Below, piece after piece: positions 53,112 to 60,948 of a DNA stretch of 64,000 nt. The stretch comes from Shewanella fidelis ATCC BAA-318 (GTDB lineage: Bacteria; Pseudomonadota; Gammaproteobacteria; Enterobacterales; Shewanellaceae). The position numbers were made by a program, and so were the translations under genes. The stretch is taken from the NCBI RefSeq assembly GCF_000518605.1, contig NZ_JADX01000004.1, forward strand, positions 284,885 to 348,884, read 5' to 3'. Below the pieces are notes generated by a model. That model was not told the origin of the DNA. It ran no database searches and saw nothing but the letters and a program-made list of their open reading frames with translations. Each line of letters begins with the position of its first letter. The first letter of the stretch is position 1.

Positions 53112-53213
53112 CAACTGATAAAAATGGCGTGACTTTCTATCAATATACAATTCAACGATCATAGTTAAACGCGCTGATGATTAGTGTCACAGTAGGTCGT
53201 CAAGGAGAGGTAA

Positions 53214-53756
53214 GTGAATATTGACAATATATCGAAATTTAGGTTGGCAGGTGAAGCGTGCCCAGCAGATTTAACCTTTCTGGTAAAGCGCTTCTTGCCG
53301 CTGTTATCAGAGGTGGAAGTTGAGTTTAACGACCAAGCTGATTGGCAGCCTTGGGCTGATAAGAGTTATCTGACGGAAAAGGACTTGGCCGATCCCGATA
53401 TTGTGGCTAATGTGCAAGCCATTGACGACACATTTGCACTGATTTCATTTGTGGCTGAGTTTCCTAATGGTGAATACCTTGGCTATTGGCGTGGTCCTGA
53501 AAATAGAGCAATTAAAGATAGTCCATTAGTGCTGTATAGCAGTGATGGCCGATTTTCGCTTTGTGGCGCTAATCTGTTTGAGGCATTGCATCTTTATACC
53601 TACGACGATGACGTACTGACAAGAATAAAAAACGCAGCAATTGCTAATGGCTTTGAACTGGATTTTGACTGCGTTGATGAAATTGAAACTGATGAAGTGG
53701 TTGTTTCGCCTGATACCTATCACGAAACACGCTACTACCAACTGAAAGGTAAATAA
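53214..53756 (+). CDS. SUKH/SMI1-KNR4-like protein
   Basis: 180 aa, acidic, soluble, starting at GTG behind GGAGAGG. The middle and C-terminal part (FVAEFPNGEYLGYWRGPENR, PLVLYSSDGRFSLCGANLFE, ALHLYTYDDD) looks like a SUKH (SMI1/KNR4) fold, a superfamily rich in immunity proteins against nuclease toxins. No toxin is adjacent. The match is a visual impression. The next gene starts two bases after its stop, so they form an operon. Confidence 0.55.
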   Translation: MNIDNISKFRLAGEACPADLTFLVKRFLPLLSEVEVEFNDQADWQPWADKSYLTEKDLADPDIVANVQAIDDTFALISFVAEFPNGEYLGYWRGPENRAIKDSPLVLYSSDGRFSLCGANLFEALHLYTYDDDVLTRIKNAAIANGFELDFDCVDEIETDEVVVSPDTYHETRYYQLKGK

Positions 53757-53758
53757 TA

Positions 53759-54169
53759 ATGAAAGTGATTGATAAGCTTGCTTGGGTGTTGATTCGAGAT
53801 GGCAAGTTGTTAGCGGTGCGCTCTAAAGGTAAACAGTTGTTTTATCTGCCGGGTGGTAAGCGCGAGGCGGGGGAGAGTGATGAGCAGGCATTGGTGCGTG
53901 AGATTAAAGAGGAACTGTCTGTCGATCTTGAGCCTGCTAGCATCAAATATATGAATACATTTACTGCTCAAGCAGATGGTAAAGCTGAAGGTGTGTCGGT
54001 ACAGCTGACTTGCTACTTTGCTGATTACTCAGGTGAGTTGCAGCCGGATGCTGAAATTGAGCAGCTTGAATTTGTTGACATGAATGACGAGGCAGTATGC
54101 TCGTTAGCAGCGCTAGTTGCTATGGGCTGGCTTGAGTCGCAACAGCTTATTAATAGTAAGACTGCTTAA
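53759..54169 (+). CDS. Nudix hydrolase
   Basis: 136 aa. The Nudix box is GGKREAGESDEQALVREIKE followed by ELSVDL, matching GX5EX7REUXEEXGU apart from Val at the final Gly position. It hydrolyses a nucleoside diphosphate linked to some other group; the substrate cannot be inferred. The N-terminal VIDKLAWVLIRDGKLLAVRS is typical of MutT-like members. It is co-transcribed with the SUKH-like gene. Confidence 0.9.
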   Translation: MKVIDKLAWVLIRDGKLLAVRSKGKQLFYLPGGKREAGESDEQALVREIKEELSVDLEPASIKYMNTFTAQADGKAEGVSVQLTCYFADYSGELQPDAEIEQLEFVDMNDEAVCSLAALVAMGWLESQQLINSKTA

Positions 54170-54193
54170 TCACAAGCTGAGTTAACCATCTAA

Positions 54194-54223
54194 TAGAGCA
54201 AGCTAATGGCTTTAGCTTGCTCT
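54194..54223. terminator. Hairpin between convergent genes
   Basis: AGAGCAAGCTAA-TGGCT-TTAGCTTGCTCT, a perfect 12-bp stem 25 bp after the Nudix stop and 33 bp from the stop of the minus-strand gene. The flanks are AT-rich without a clean T run. Confidence 0.6.
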
Positions 54224-54255
54224 AATTAATTATATTATCTCTCGCGGCCGATAGG

Positions 54256-54684
54256 TTAGAGCAGCTTGCGCCATACTTCGTACTCTTTTACACCGTCAAC
54301 TTCGCCTTTATGGTGCCAGTAGGTGACGGTTTGACCATTCTCTTCACTGGTTTCTAGCCAACCTTTAAAATGGTAGTTCTTGCCATGATGCTTAGTACGA
54401 GTACCGCTTTTTACTGCTTCGGTGTAGTTGTCACCATCCACTAAAAACTCACCGGCAAGATAACCTAAGAACACACCATTTTCGCTATTGGTTAATGAAA
54501 ATATATCGCCTTTAATTGATTTTACTGCCACTAAACTGCTGTTGTCGGCTTTTAAAATGGTGCCATCCGCTTGCTTGTATTCCCCCTTTAGGAAGTACCA
54601 GTTACCTTCAAAGGTGTGTGCTGAGACCTGAGTGGGCAATAATATGGCGAGTATGATGACGACACTACTTATAAACTGCTTCAC
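54256..54684 (-). CDS. Hypothetical secreted protein
   Basis: 142 aa starting at GTG with AAAGGAG before it. Signal peptide MKQFISSVVIILAILLPTQVSA, then a beta-rich mature domain (FEGNWYFLKGEYKQADGTIL; FLGYLAGEFLVDGDNYTEAV; YHFKGWLETSEENGQTVTYW) that looks like a small lipocalin-type or avidin-like barrel. No family assigned. Likely periplasmic. Confidence 0.68.
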   Translation of the reverse strand: MKQFISSVVIILAILLPTQVSAHTFEGNWYFLKGEYKQADGTILKADNSSLVAVKSIKGDIFSLTNSENGVFLGYLAGEFLVDGDNYTEAVKSGTRTKHHGKNYHFKGWLETSEENGQTVTYWHHKGEVDGVKEYEVWRKLL

Positions 54685-54908
54685 GACTTACTCCTTTAAT
54701 TTATTTGATAGTTTCTTCCTTGTCTCTCTTTATGAGAGCTGTTTGTAAGCTATCACTAATATCTGCAGACCAACAATAAAGTGTTGGAATGACATATGAC
54801 AGCTTTAGGTAAATCACACTAAATAGGATGATATAAATCACGCTTTTATGGCTGCTCAAATGCGACAATAGCGCACGCTAATTTTCAATCCACACCTGTA
54901 AGATCCCT

Positions 54909-55841
54909 ATGCAATCCAATACTGCGAACACTGCCTCGTCTACGTTTCAAGGCAATGCGCTTGCTGCGTTCTCATTTTTACTTTGGGGCTTAATGCCACT
55001 GTACTATCAATTTCTGCCTAATGCGGATATTAATGAGTTACTGGCCTTTAGAATTTTGTTTTCTGTTCCTTTTATGGCATTAGTTTTTATTCTGCTAGGC
55101 CGTAACATGCCATCATTGGCTGAGCTTAAGGCTGATAAAAGGTCGGTTTTGTTGTGTGGCTTAGCATCACTGATAATGTGTGTGTCTTGGTATAGCTTTA
55201 CGTGGGCGATGACCCATGGCCAAGTTCTGGCTGCAAGTCTAGGTTTTTTCATTAATCCATTATTTGCTATCGCCTTAGGGGTGCTGTTTCTTGGTGATAA
55301 GCTATCTGCAGCGCAAAAGATGGCTGTGGTGTTGGGGATCTGTGGTATTAGCTATATGGTTTATAGCTATGGCGAGTTGCCTTGGTTGGCACTGAGTATG
55401 GGCAGTTTTTTTGCGCTTTATGGTTTGTGCAAAAAGTTTATTCGCTTTGACTCATTAACCTCGGTAACGGTTGAAGCATTGCTGTTAATGCCTGTTGCGG
55501 CTATTTACCTAATGTGGCTCTGGGGCTCAGATCAAAGTGTGGTGATCTCTTCAGCTATGTCAGGTGAGCTAGCAACTTTGCTGCTTTATATCGGTTCTGC
55601 CCCTGTGACGCTGATGCCGCTAGTATTCTTTGCACTAGCGATTAGAGCGACCAGTTTATCTATGATTGGTTTGATGCAATATGTTGAGCCTAGCTTACAA
55701 TTCTTGTTAGCGGTTTTAGTATTTAACGAGCATTTTGACCAAGTGAAAGCGGTGAGCTTTGCGTTAATTTGGACAGGTCTACTGCTGTGCTCATTAGAAG
55801 CACTGCCAAAATTACGCAAGAAAACCAAAGCGCCAGTTTAA
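54909..55841 (+). CDS. rarD: RarD family EamA transporter
   Basis: 310 aa, ten TM segments in two EamA halves. GNALAAFSFLLWGLMPLYYQ and INELLAFRILFSVPFM at the N-terminus, WAMTHGQVLAASLGFFINPL in the middle and IGLMQYVEPSLQFLLAVLVF near the end are the RarD pattern (named for E. coli RarD, linked to chloramphenicol sensitivity). Substrate unknown. It is monocistronic with a terminator. Confidence 0.92.
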   Translation: MQSNTANTASSTFQGNALAAFSFLLWGLMPLYYQFLPNADINELLAFRILFSVPFMALVFILLGRNMPSLAELKADKRSVLLCGLASLIMCVSWYSFTWAMTHGQVLAASLGFFINPLFAIALGVLFLGDKLSAAQKMAVVLGICGISYMVYSYGELPWLALSMGSFFALYGLCKKFIRFDSLTSVTVEALLLMPVAAIYLMWLWGSDQSVVISSAMSGELATLLLYIGSAPVTLMPLVFFALAIRATSLSMIGLMQYVEPSLQFLLAVLVFNEHFDQVKAVSFALIWTGLLLCSLEALPKLRKKTKAPV

Positions 55842-55866
55842 GCTAAAATTGCTGTGCCAATTTATT

Positions 55867-55890
55867 AAAGGGGAGCATGCTCCCCTTTTT
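55867..55890 (+). terminator. Intrinsic terminator after rarD
   Basis: AAAGGGGAGC-AT-GCTCCCCTTTTT, 25 bp past the rarD stop. Confidence 0.9.
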
Positions 55891-56044
55891 GCTGTGGTTA
55901 GCCATGTGAGCTAAGCCACAAGATCTTGGTTAAGCACTGCGAGATAATTGAAACTGAGTTGGGTTTAACATACATTGGAATGCTGCGTTAATTTTACCGC
56001 ACTGGCTGCTATGCAGTTTTCACATCGATTCCGATAGGTAAAAT

Positions 56045-56893
56045 ATGAAACATTATCCAACTGCTGCAACGGGTTTAGTATTAAGCTCGATTTCATTTCC
56101 AAGTTCACTACCTGCAACTCACCAGCAACTGCTTGAGCAGATCATTCGCGTGTTTAGCACCGATCCTCGGGTGGTCGGCATTGGCGCTAGTGGCTCTTAT
56201 GCGTCGAACTCAATGGATAAATATAGCGATTTAGACTTAGTGATTGCGATTGAGCCTGCATTTTTTGAGCAGGTCATGGCAGAGCGCTTGAGTTTGGTTG
56301 ATAAAATTGATGGTAAGGTCGCAGCCTTTACAGGCGAGCATGTTGGTGAGCCAAGACTGATCATTGCTTTATATGAGCCCCATGCTCTGCATGTGGATTA
56401 TAAGTTTGTTGCTTTGCCTGATGCGGCCCTGCGCGTAGATGATACCCAAGTCATTTGGCAGCGAGGCCAGCGTTTATCGGCAGTATTGGCAAGTACCGCT
56501 TTTGCTTATCCGCAGCCAGAACAGCAGTGGATTGAGGATAGGTTTTGGACTTGGGTGCATTATGGCACCACTAAAGTTGCTCGCGGTGAGTATTTTGAGG
56601 CAGTGGAGTTTTTATCATTTCTGCGTAGTACAGTACTGTCGCCTTTGGCACTGCAAAAGCAGGGCTTAACCCCCTCTGGAGTAAGAAAAATTGAGCAGCG
56701 CTTACCTGATTTTACTCGGCAGTTATCACTCACCGTTGTGAGTCCTGAGAAAGCGCCATTAATCGCCGCGTTGCAGCAATGTATAGATCTATATCTAGGG
56801 TTAAGACAGCCTTCACAGATAACGGTTAACACTCAAGCTGAGAAGCTCTGTATTGATTACTTTAACGCTGAACTGCTTGGTCAATCTACTTAG
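56045..56893 (+). CDS. Nucleotidyltransferase-domain protein
   Basis: 282 aa. Residues ~40-115 carry a DNA-polymerase-beta-type nucleotidyltransferase site: GASGSYASNSMDKYSDLDLV gives the GS...DxD pattern, and LHVDYKFV supplies a third acidic residue. The C-terminal ~150 residues are helical (WIEDRFWTWVHYGTTKVARG; LSFLRSTVLSPLALQKQGL), like aminoglycoside or lincosamide nucleotidyltransferases. Substrate not known; resistance is possible but unproven. It converges with the AraC-type gene. Confidence 0.83.
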   Translation: MKHYPTAATGLVLSSISFPSSLPATHQQLLEQIIRVFSTDPRVVGIGASGSYASNSMDKYSDLDLVIAIEPAFFEQVMAERLSLVDKIDGKVAAFTGEHVGEPRLIIALYEPHALHVDYKFVALPDAALRVDDTQVIWQRGQRLSAVLASTAFAYPQPEQQWIEDRFWTWVHYGTTKVARGEYFEAVEFLSFLRSTVLSPLALQKQGLTPSGVRKIEQRLPDFTRQLSLTVVSPEKAPLIAALQQCIDLYLGLRQPSQITVNTQAEKLCIDYFNAELLGQST

Positions 56894-56907
56894 TAATACT
56901 GAGTAAC

Positions 56908-57930
56908 TTACTTAGATTGACGCAGTGCATGGGGGCTAGTGCCAAAGCGTTTACGGAATACTTTGCATAGATAACTCACATCATTTAGGCCAATTTCTGC
57001 AGCCAAGTGTTGCAAGTTATGGTCAGAGTTAAGTAGTCGCCAGTTAACGTGTTGCAGCCGCATTTCAGCCCAGTACTCTCGCGCTGTTTGGTTAAAGCTG
57101 TCTTTGAATAATCGGTCAAGTTGCCGCCGACTGATGGCAAGTTTCATGGCTAAGCTGTCTACCGTGTCAGTACTTGCCAGCTGTTGTCGCATTAAACTCA
57201 CTGCGCGGCCAACATGGCGGTTGGCAGTATTATTGATCTGTACATTGGCATTAAGCGATTTTAGTTGATGGCGCTGCTCTCGAGCCTCATCAACTAACAT
57301 ATCGGCTAAGCCCTTTAGTGCTTTAGTGCGGCCGCAGTGCTTTGCTAATAGCTCAACTGCAAGATCTATTGCGGCATTGCCTCCTACGCAGCTTATGCGT
57401 TTATTATCGATACTAAATAACTGCTCACTAGCCACTTCTAACTTTGGAAATGCCACTCTAAATTCAGCTACATGACGCCAATGCACAGCCACTTTATGTT
57501 GCTTTAATAGGCCTGCCTCGGCAAATAAAAAACAAGCGTTATCGATACTAACCAGCGTGATCCCTTTGGCTACAGCGGCATGTAATATGCGGTGGTATTG
57601 TTGCGGTAGTTGCTGACAATTTCGAGCACTGCGGCCACCAAAAACCACTAAGTAGTCAAAGTCATTCAGCTCAAGTTCTTCAATGGTGCAGTTGATCTCT
57701 ATCGACACGCCATTGCTCGATTGCTGATGGCAAGGAGTTGGGGCGATGAGCTGCCAACGACAGTATTGTTGGTTACTGTAATCTTCTTCATCGGCAGAGA
57801 AGCGTAACTTATCGAGAAACCCTGCAAACGGCAGCATGCTAAATTCGGGTAATGGCAGCAGTAAAAAACGCACATCTGGCGACTTTACCGAGTTGATTGA
57901 CTCTAGTGGGCTGTTGGTTGACAAAATCAT
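56908..57930 (-). CDS. GlxA-like AraC-family regulator (DJ-1/PfpI domain plus HTH)
   Basis: About 340 aa. Residues ~10-200 form a class I glutamine-amidotransferase-like (DJ-1/PfpI) domain, with YLVVFGGRSARNCQQLPQQY and VSIDNACFLFAEAGLL (nucleophile-elbow Cys). Residues ~235-340 carry the two AraC helix-turn-helix motifs (TVDSLAMKLAISRRQLDRLF; LQHLAAEIGLNDVSYLCKVF, FGTSPHALR). Related regulators (CdhR, GbdR, ArgR of Pseudomonas) control amine and amino-acid catabolism. I start at ATG 57930 rather than the TTG upstream. Divergent from a LysE exporter. Confidence 0.88.
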   Translation of the reverse strand: MILSTNSPLESINSVKSPDVRFLLLPLPEFSMLPFAGFLDKLRFSADEEDYSNQQYCRWQLIAPTPCHQQSSNGVSIEINCTIEELELNDFDYLVVFGGRSARNCQQLPQQYHRILHAAVAKGITLVSIDNACFLFAEAGLLKQHKVAVHWRHVAEFRVAFPKLEVASEQLFSIDNKRISCVGGNAAIDLAVELLAKHCGRTKALKGLADMLVDEAREQRHQLKSLNANVQINNTANRHVGRAVSLMRQQLASTDTVDSLAMKLAISRRQLDRLFKDSFNQTAREYWAEMRLQHVNWRLLNSDHNLQHLAAEIGLNDVSYLCKVFRKRFGTSPHALRQSK

Positions 57931-58060
57931 TGCCGCTTTCAAAAAAACAGATGTCTTAATATTACCTTGTTTTGTCTAATTTGCCTCGCGTGTTGTGGCT
58001 CAGTGCGCTTTATAATTCGCACATCAAAGCGCTAGTCTAGTTTAAATTTAAGGTTAAGGT

Positions 58061-58675
58061 ATGGCATTAGACACTTGGTTAATTTATTTGGTTGCAGTTA
58101 TTGGTTTATCACTCGCTCCGGGGCCTAACGGCTTGTTGGCGCTGACTCATGGAGTGATGTATGGCCATAAAAAGACGTTGTTCACTATTACTGGCGGCGT
58201 GCTTGGATTTGTGGTGGTGATTGGCTTGGCGATGTTTGGGATCGGGGCGTTGCTGCTGGCTTCAACTGACTTGTTGTTGCTGTTTAAATGGCTAGGTGGT
58301 TTGTATCTAATTTGGCTGGGTATCCGTATTTGGCGTTCACCTGCAATGGAGTTGCAGCCTATTGCTAAGGCGCAAGCGGTAAGTGGTTGCAGCTTGTTTA
58401 GGCAAGGCGCATTAGCTGCAATAACCAACCCTAAGGTATTGTTATTTTTTGGCGCGTTTTTACCACAGTTTATCGACCCAAAGCTGTCATTAGTTAGTCA
58501 GTTTATGGTGATGGCAGCAACGTTTGCGGTGGTGGAGTTTGTGGTGGAGTATTTTATCGCCAATGTGGCGACTAAAATCCGTCCATGGTTGGCTCGTTCT
58601 GGTAAGCGTTTTAACCAATGCTGTGGTGGTTTATTTACCTTGATAGGCGCGAGTCTGCCTTTATACAACAATTAA
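58061..58675 (+). CDS. LysE/RhtB family amino acid exporter
   Basis: 204 aa, six TM segments. YLVAVIGLSLAPGPNGLLAL is the family N-terminus with the PGPN motif, then HKKTLFTITGGVLGFVVVIG, WLGGLYLIWLGIRIWRSP and AAITNPKVLLFFGAFLPQF. It exports an amino acid or related metabolite. It is divergent from, and probably regulated by, the GlxA-like gene 130 bp away. Its TAA stop is the target triplet of MITE copy 3. Confidence 0.92.
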   Translation: MALDTWLIYLVAVIGLSLAPGPNGLLALTHGVMYGHKKTLFTITGGVLGFVVVIGLAMFGIGALLLASTDLLLLFKWLGGLYLIWLGIRIWRSPAMELQPIAKAQAVSGCSLFRQGALAAITNPKVLLFFGAFLPQFIDPKLSLVSQFMVMAATFAVVEFVVEYFIANVATKIRPWLARSGKRFNQCCGGLFTLIGASLPLYNN

Positions 58676-58938
58676 TACCAATTAGTATAAAGGTTTGATC
58701 GCTCAGCGAGAATTTAGCGGCACTGAGACAAGGCAACGAGTGAAGAGCATAGTGATTCTACGTTCAAGCTTGTTAACGCAGGATCAGAGCCGCTAAAACT
58801 CGCCATTCTGGAGCGTTTTTGGCTGCCTACTTCTGCGTTGAATAACTTCACAAGGGAGCAACCATTCTTTCAGTTATTCGCCTTGAATTAGTTTGCCAAA
58901 AACGCTCTGAGTAGATCAATTTCTTATACTAATTGGTA
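58676..58938 (+). mobile_element. MITE-like element, copy 3 (263 bp)
   Basis: Termini TACCAATTAGTATAA and TTATACTAATTGGTA, flanked by TAA at 58673-58675 and 58939-58941. It has the same orientation as copy 1 and is nearly identical to it over the right two-thirds. The left TAA is the stop codon of the LysE gene. No ORF inside. The rest of the gap to rpiA holds only the rpiA terminator. Confidence 0.87.
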
Positions 58939-58982
58939 TAAGGTGTTTTTGATCCTTGGCTTTTATGTTTTAGTTAGCCATT

Positions 58983-59010
58983 AAAAAAGCCACTCAATGA
59001 GTGGCTTTTT
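58983..59010 (-). terminator. Intrinsic terminator of rpiA
   Basis: AAAAAAGCCACTC-AAT-GAGTGGCTTTTT, bidirectional, 24 bp past the rpiA stop. Confidence 0.9.
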
Positions 59011-59033
59011 AGTTTGTTAATCAAGTATAAGCA

Positions 59034-59693
59034 TTAGAAAGTAACGGTTTTCACACCATCAGGAGTACCGACTAATAAGATGTCTGCACCACGCTTAGCG
59101 AATAAGCCATTGGTGACAACACCAACGATACCGTCTATCTGCTCTTCAAGCTCTTTTGGCTTCATAATTTTCATGTTGTATACATCAAGAATGATGTTGC
59201 CGTTGTCAGTGACACAGCCTTCACGGTATACCGGATCGCCACCAAGTTTAACAATTTGACGTGCCACATATGAGCGTGCCATTGGAATGACTTCGATTGG
59301 TAGTGGGAACTCACCAAGAATATCGACTTGTTTGGTGTTATCAACGATACACACAAACTTATCAGCGACTGCCGCAACGATTTTTTCGCGTGTAAGTGCT
59401 GCTCCGCCACCTTTAATCATATCCATTTGGCTGTTGATTTCATCTGCACCATCAACATAAACTGAAAGTTCATTGACGCTGTTTAGGTCGAAAACCGGAA
59501 TACCTAAGGCTTTCATTTTTTCAGTTGATGCTTCAGAGCTTGATACCGCACCTTGGATATCAAATTTCATGGTAGCAAGTGCATCAATAAAGTGGTTCAC
59601 AGTTGAACCTGTTCCTACGCCAACAATGCTGTTTTCTTCTACGTACTGCAGAGCAGCCCAACCGGCAGCTTTTTTCATTTCATCTTGGGTCAT
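59034..59693 (-). CDS. rpiA: Ribose-5-phosphate isomerase A
   Basis: Interconverts ribose 5-phosphate and ribulose 5-phosphate in the pentose phosphate pathway; 219 aa, standard. Signature pieces: [17 protein letters not shown] (phosphate loop), [39 protein letters not shown] with catalytic Asp/Glu, [20 protein letters not shown] and the final [25 protein letters not shown] precedes the ATG. It supplies the transketolase encoded at 21441-23432 with substrate. Confidence 0.97.
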   Translation of the reverse strand: MTQDEMKKAAGWAALQYVEENSIVGVGTGSTVNHFIDALATMKFDIQGAVSSSEASTEKMKALGIPVFDLNSVNELSVYVDGADEINSQMDMIKGGGAALTREKIVAAVADKFVCIVDNTKQVDILGEFPLPIEVIPMARSYVARQIVKLGGDPVYREGCVTDNGNIILDVYNMKIMKPKELEEQIDGIVGVVTNGLFAKRGADILLVGTPDGVKTVTF

Positions 59694-59967
59694 TATGAAA
59701 TCCCTTATTTAAGATAGAAGTTAAAGATAAAGTAATAGGCAAGGTTAAAAATATTGGCGACAGTATACTCGTTTAGCGACTTGAATGGGCTGAATTTTGG
59801 CGGATCTCGGTTAAACATTTAGCTAACGGCAAAACTAGAGTTAGCTAACATTATATTGTCATTAGATTATTTAGCATTAGTACGCTACTTTGCACAGGTA
59901 ACCTTAATCTAGGTTTTATTGAGATGGATTTTTTAGTGCTGTAAATGCACAACACAAAGGAGTCGTT

Positions 59968-60909
59968 ATGGCTGGCGCAAGCTTATTAACCTTATTGGAT
60001 GACATTGCCACGATTTTAGATGATGTCGCTGCAATGAGTAAAATTGCAGCCCGTAAAACAGCAGGGGTGCTTGGAGACGATCTTGCGCTTAATGCTCAAC
60101 AAGTCACTGGGGTGAGCGCTGAGCGTGAACTGCCTGTGGTGTGGGCCGTCGCCTTGGGTTCGTTTAAAAATAAATGCATTTTAGTACCGGCGGCGATGTT
60201 GATCAGTGCGTTTATTCCTTGGGCTGTCACCCCACTACTCATGTTTGGTGGCTTATTTCTTTGCTACGAAGGCTTTGAGAAAATTTATCACAGCTACTCG
60301 GCGAGTAAACATCAGCTTGCTGAAGAAGTTGATCCACAGTTAGATGACAATATTGATTTACAAGAATATGAAAAAAACAAAGTCAAAGGGGCTATTCGTA
60401 CTGACTTTGTATTATCGGCAGAGATTATCGCCATTACTTTAGGCATAGTGGCAGAAAAGAGCTTAAGCACGCAGTTTTTTACCTTGAGCTTTATAGCAAT
60501 CATCATGACCATAGGTGTGTATGGCTTAGTGGCTGGAATTGTTAAACTGGATGACGCCGGCTTGTACTTGAGTCAACGTCCGGGCGAAGGAGCATGGGCG
60601 CGATTTAAGCGGCGCTTTGGCTTTATGTTACTTAGCTCTGCTCCCTATTTGATGAAAACGCTGTCAGTTGTTGGCACCATTGCTATGTTTATGGTTGGTG
60701 GCGGTATTCTAACCCACGGTTGGCATTGGATTGGCGAAAAGATTAGCTTAGCTGCAGCTTGGGTTGCTGGTTTTGATTTTGTTGGCCCCGTAGTTGCTTT
60801 TATTACTCCAAGTATTTTGAATGCGCTTTTTGGGGTTGTTGCAGGCGCTATCGCGCTATTGTTGATGCAAATTGTTAATAAGTTGAAGTCTGGTAAGACT
60901 GCGAGCTAG
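59968..60909 (+). CDS. yedI: DUF808 (YedI) inner-membrane protein
   Basis: 313 aa. MAGASLLTLLDDIATILDDV and AAMSKIAARKTAGVLGDDLA are the characteristic DUF808 start, PLLMFGGLFLCYEGFEKIYH follows, and there are about six TM segments up to residue 305. E. coli YedI is a member. Function unknown. AAAGGAG lies before the ATG. The EEP-family gene starts 40 bp downstream, so they may be co-transcribed. Confidence 0.9.
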   Translation: MAGASLLTLLDDIATILDDVAAMSKIAARKTAGVLGDDLALNAQQVTGVSAERELPVVWAVALGSFKNKCILVPAAMLISAFIPWAVTPLLMFGGLFLCYEGFEKIYHSYSASKHQLAEEVDPQLDDNIDLQEYEKNKVKGAIRTDFVLSAEIIAITLGIVAEKSLSTQFFTLSFIAIIMTIGVYGLVAGIVKLDDAGLYLSQRPGEGAWARFKRRFGFMLLSSAPYLMKTLSVVGTIAMFMVGGGILTHGWHWIGEKISLAAAWVAGFDFVGPVVAFITPSILNALFGVVAGAIALLLMQIVNKLKSGKTAS

Positions 60910-60948
60910 CGATAAAACATCGATTTATATCTGTTATTAAGGGTAGTA

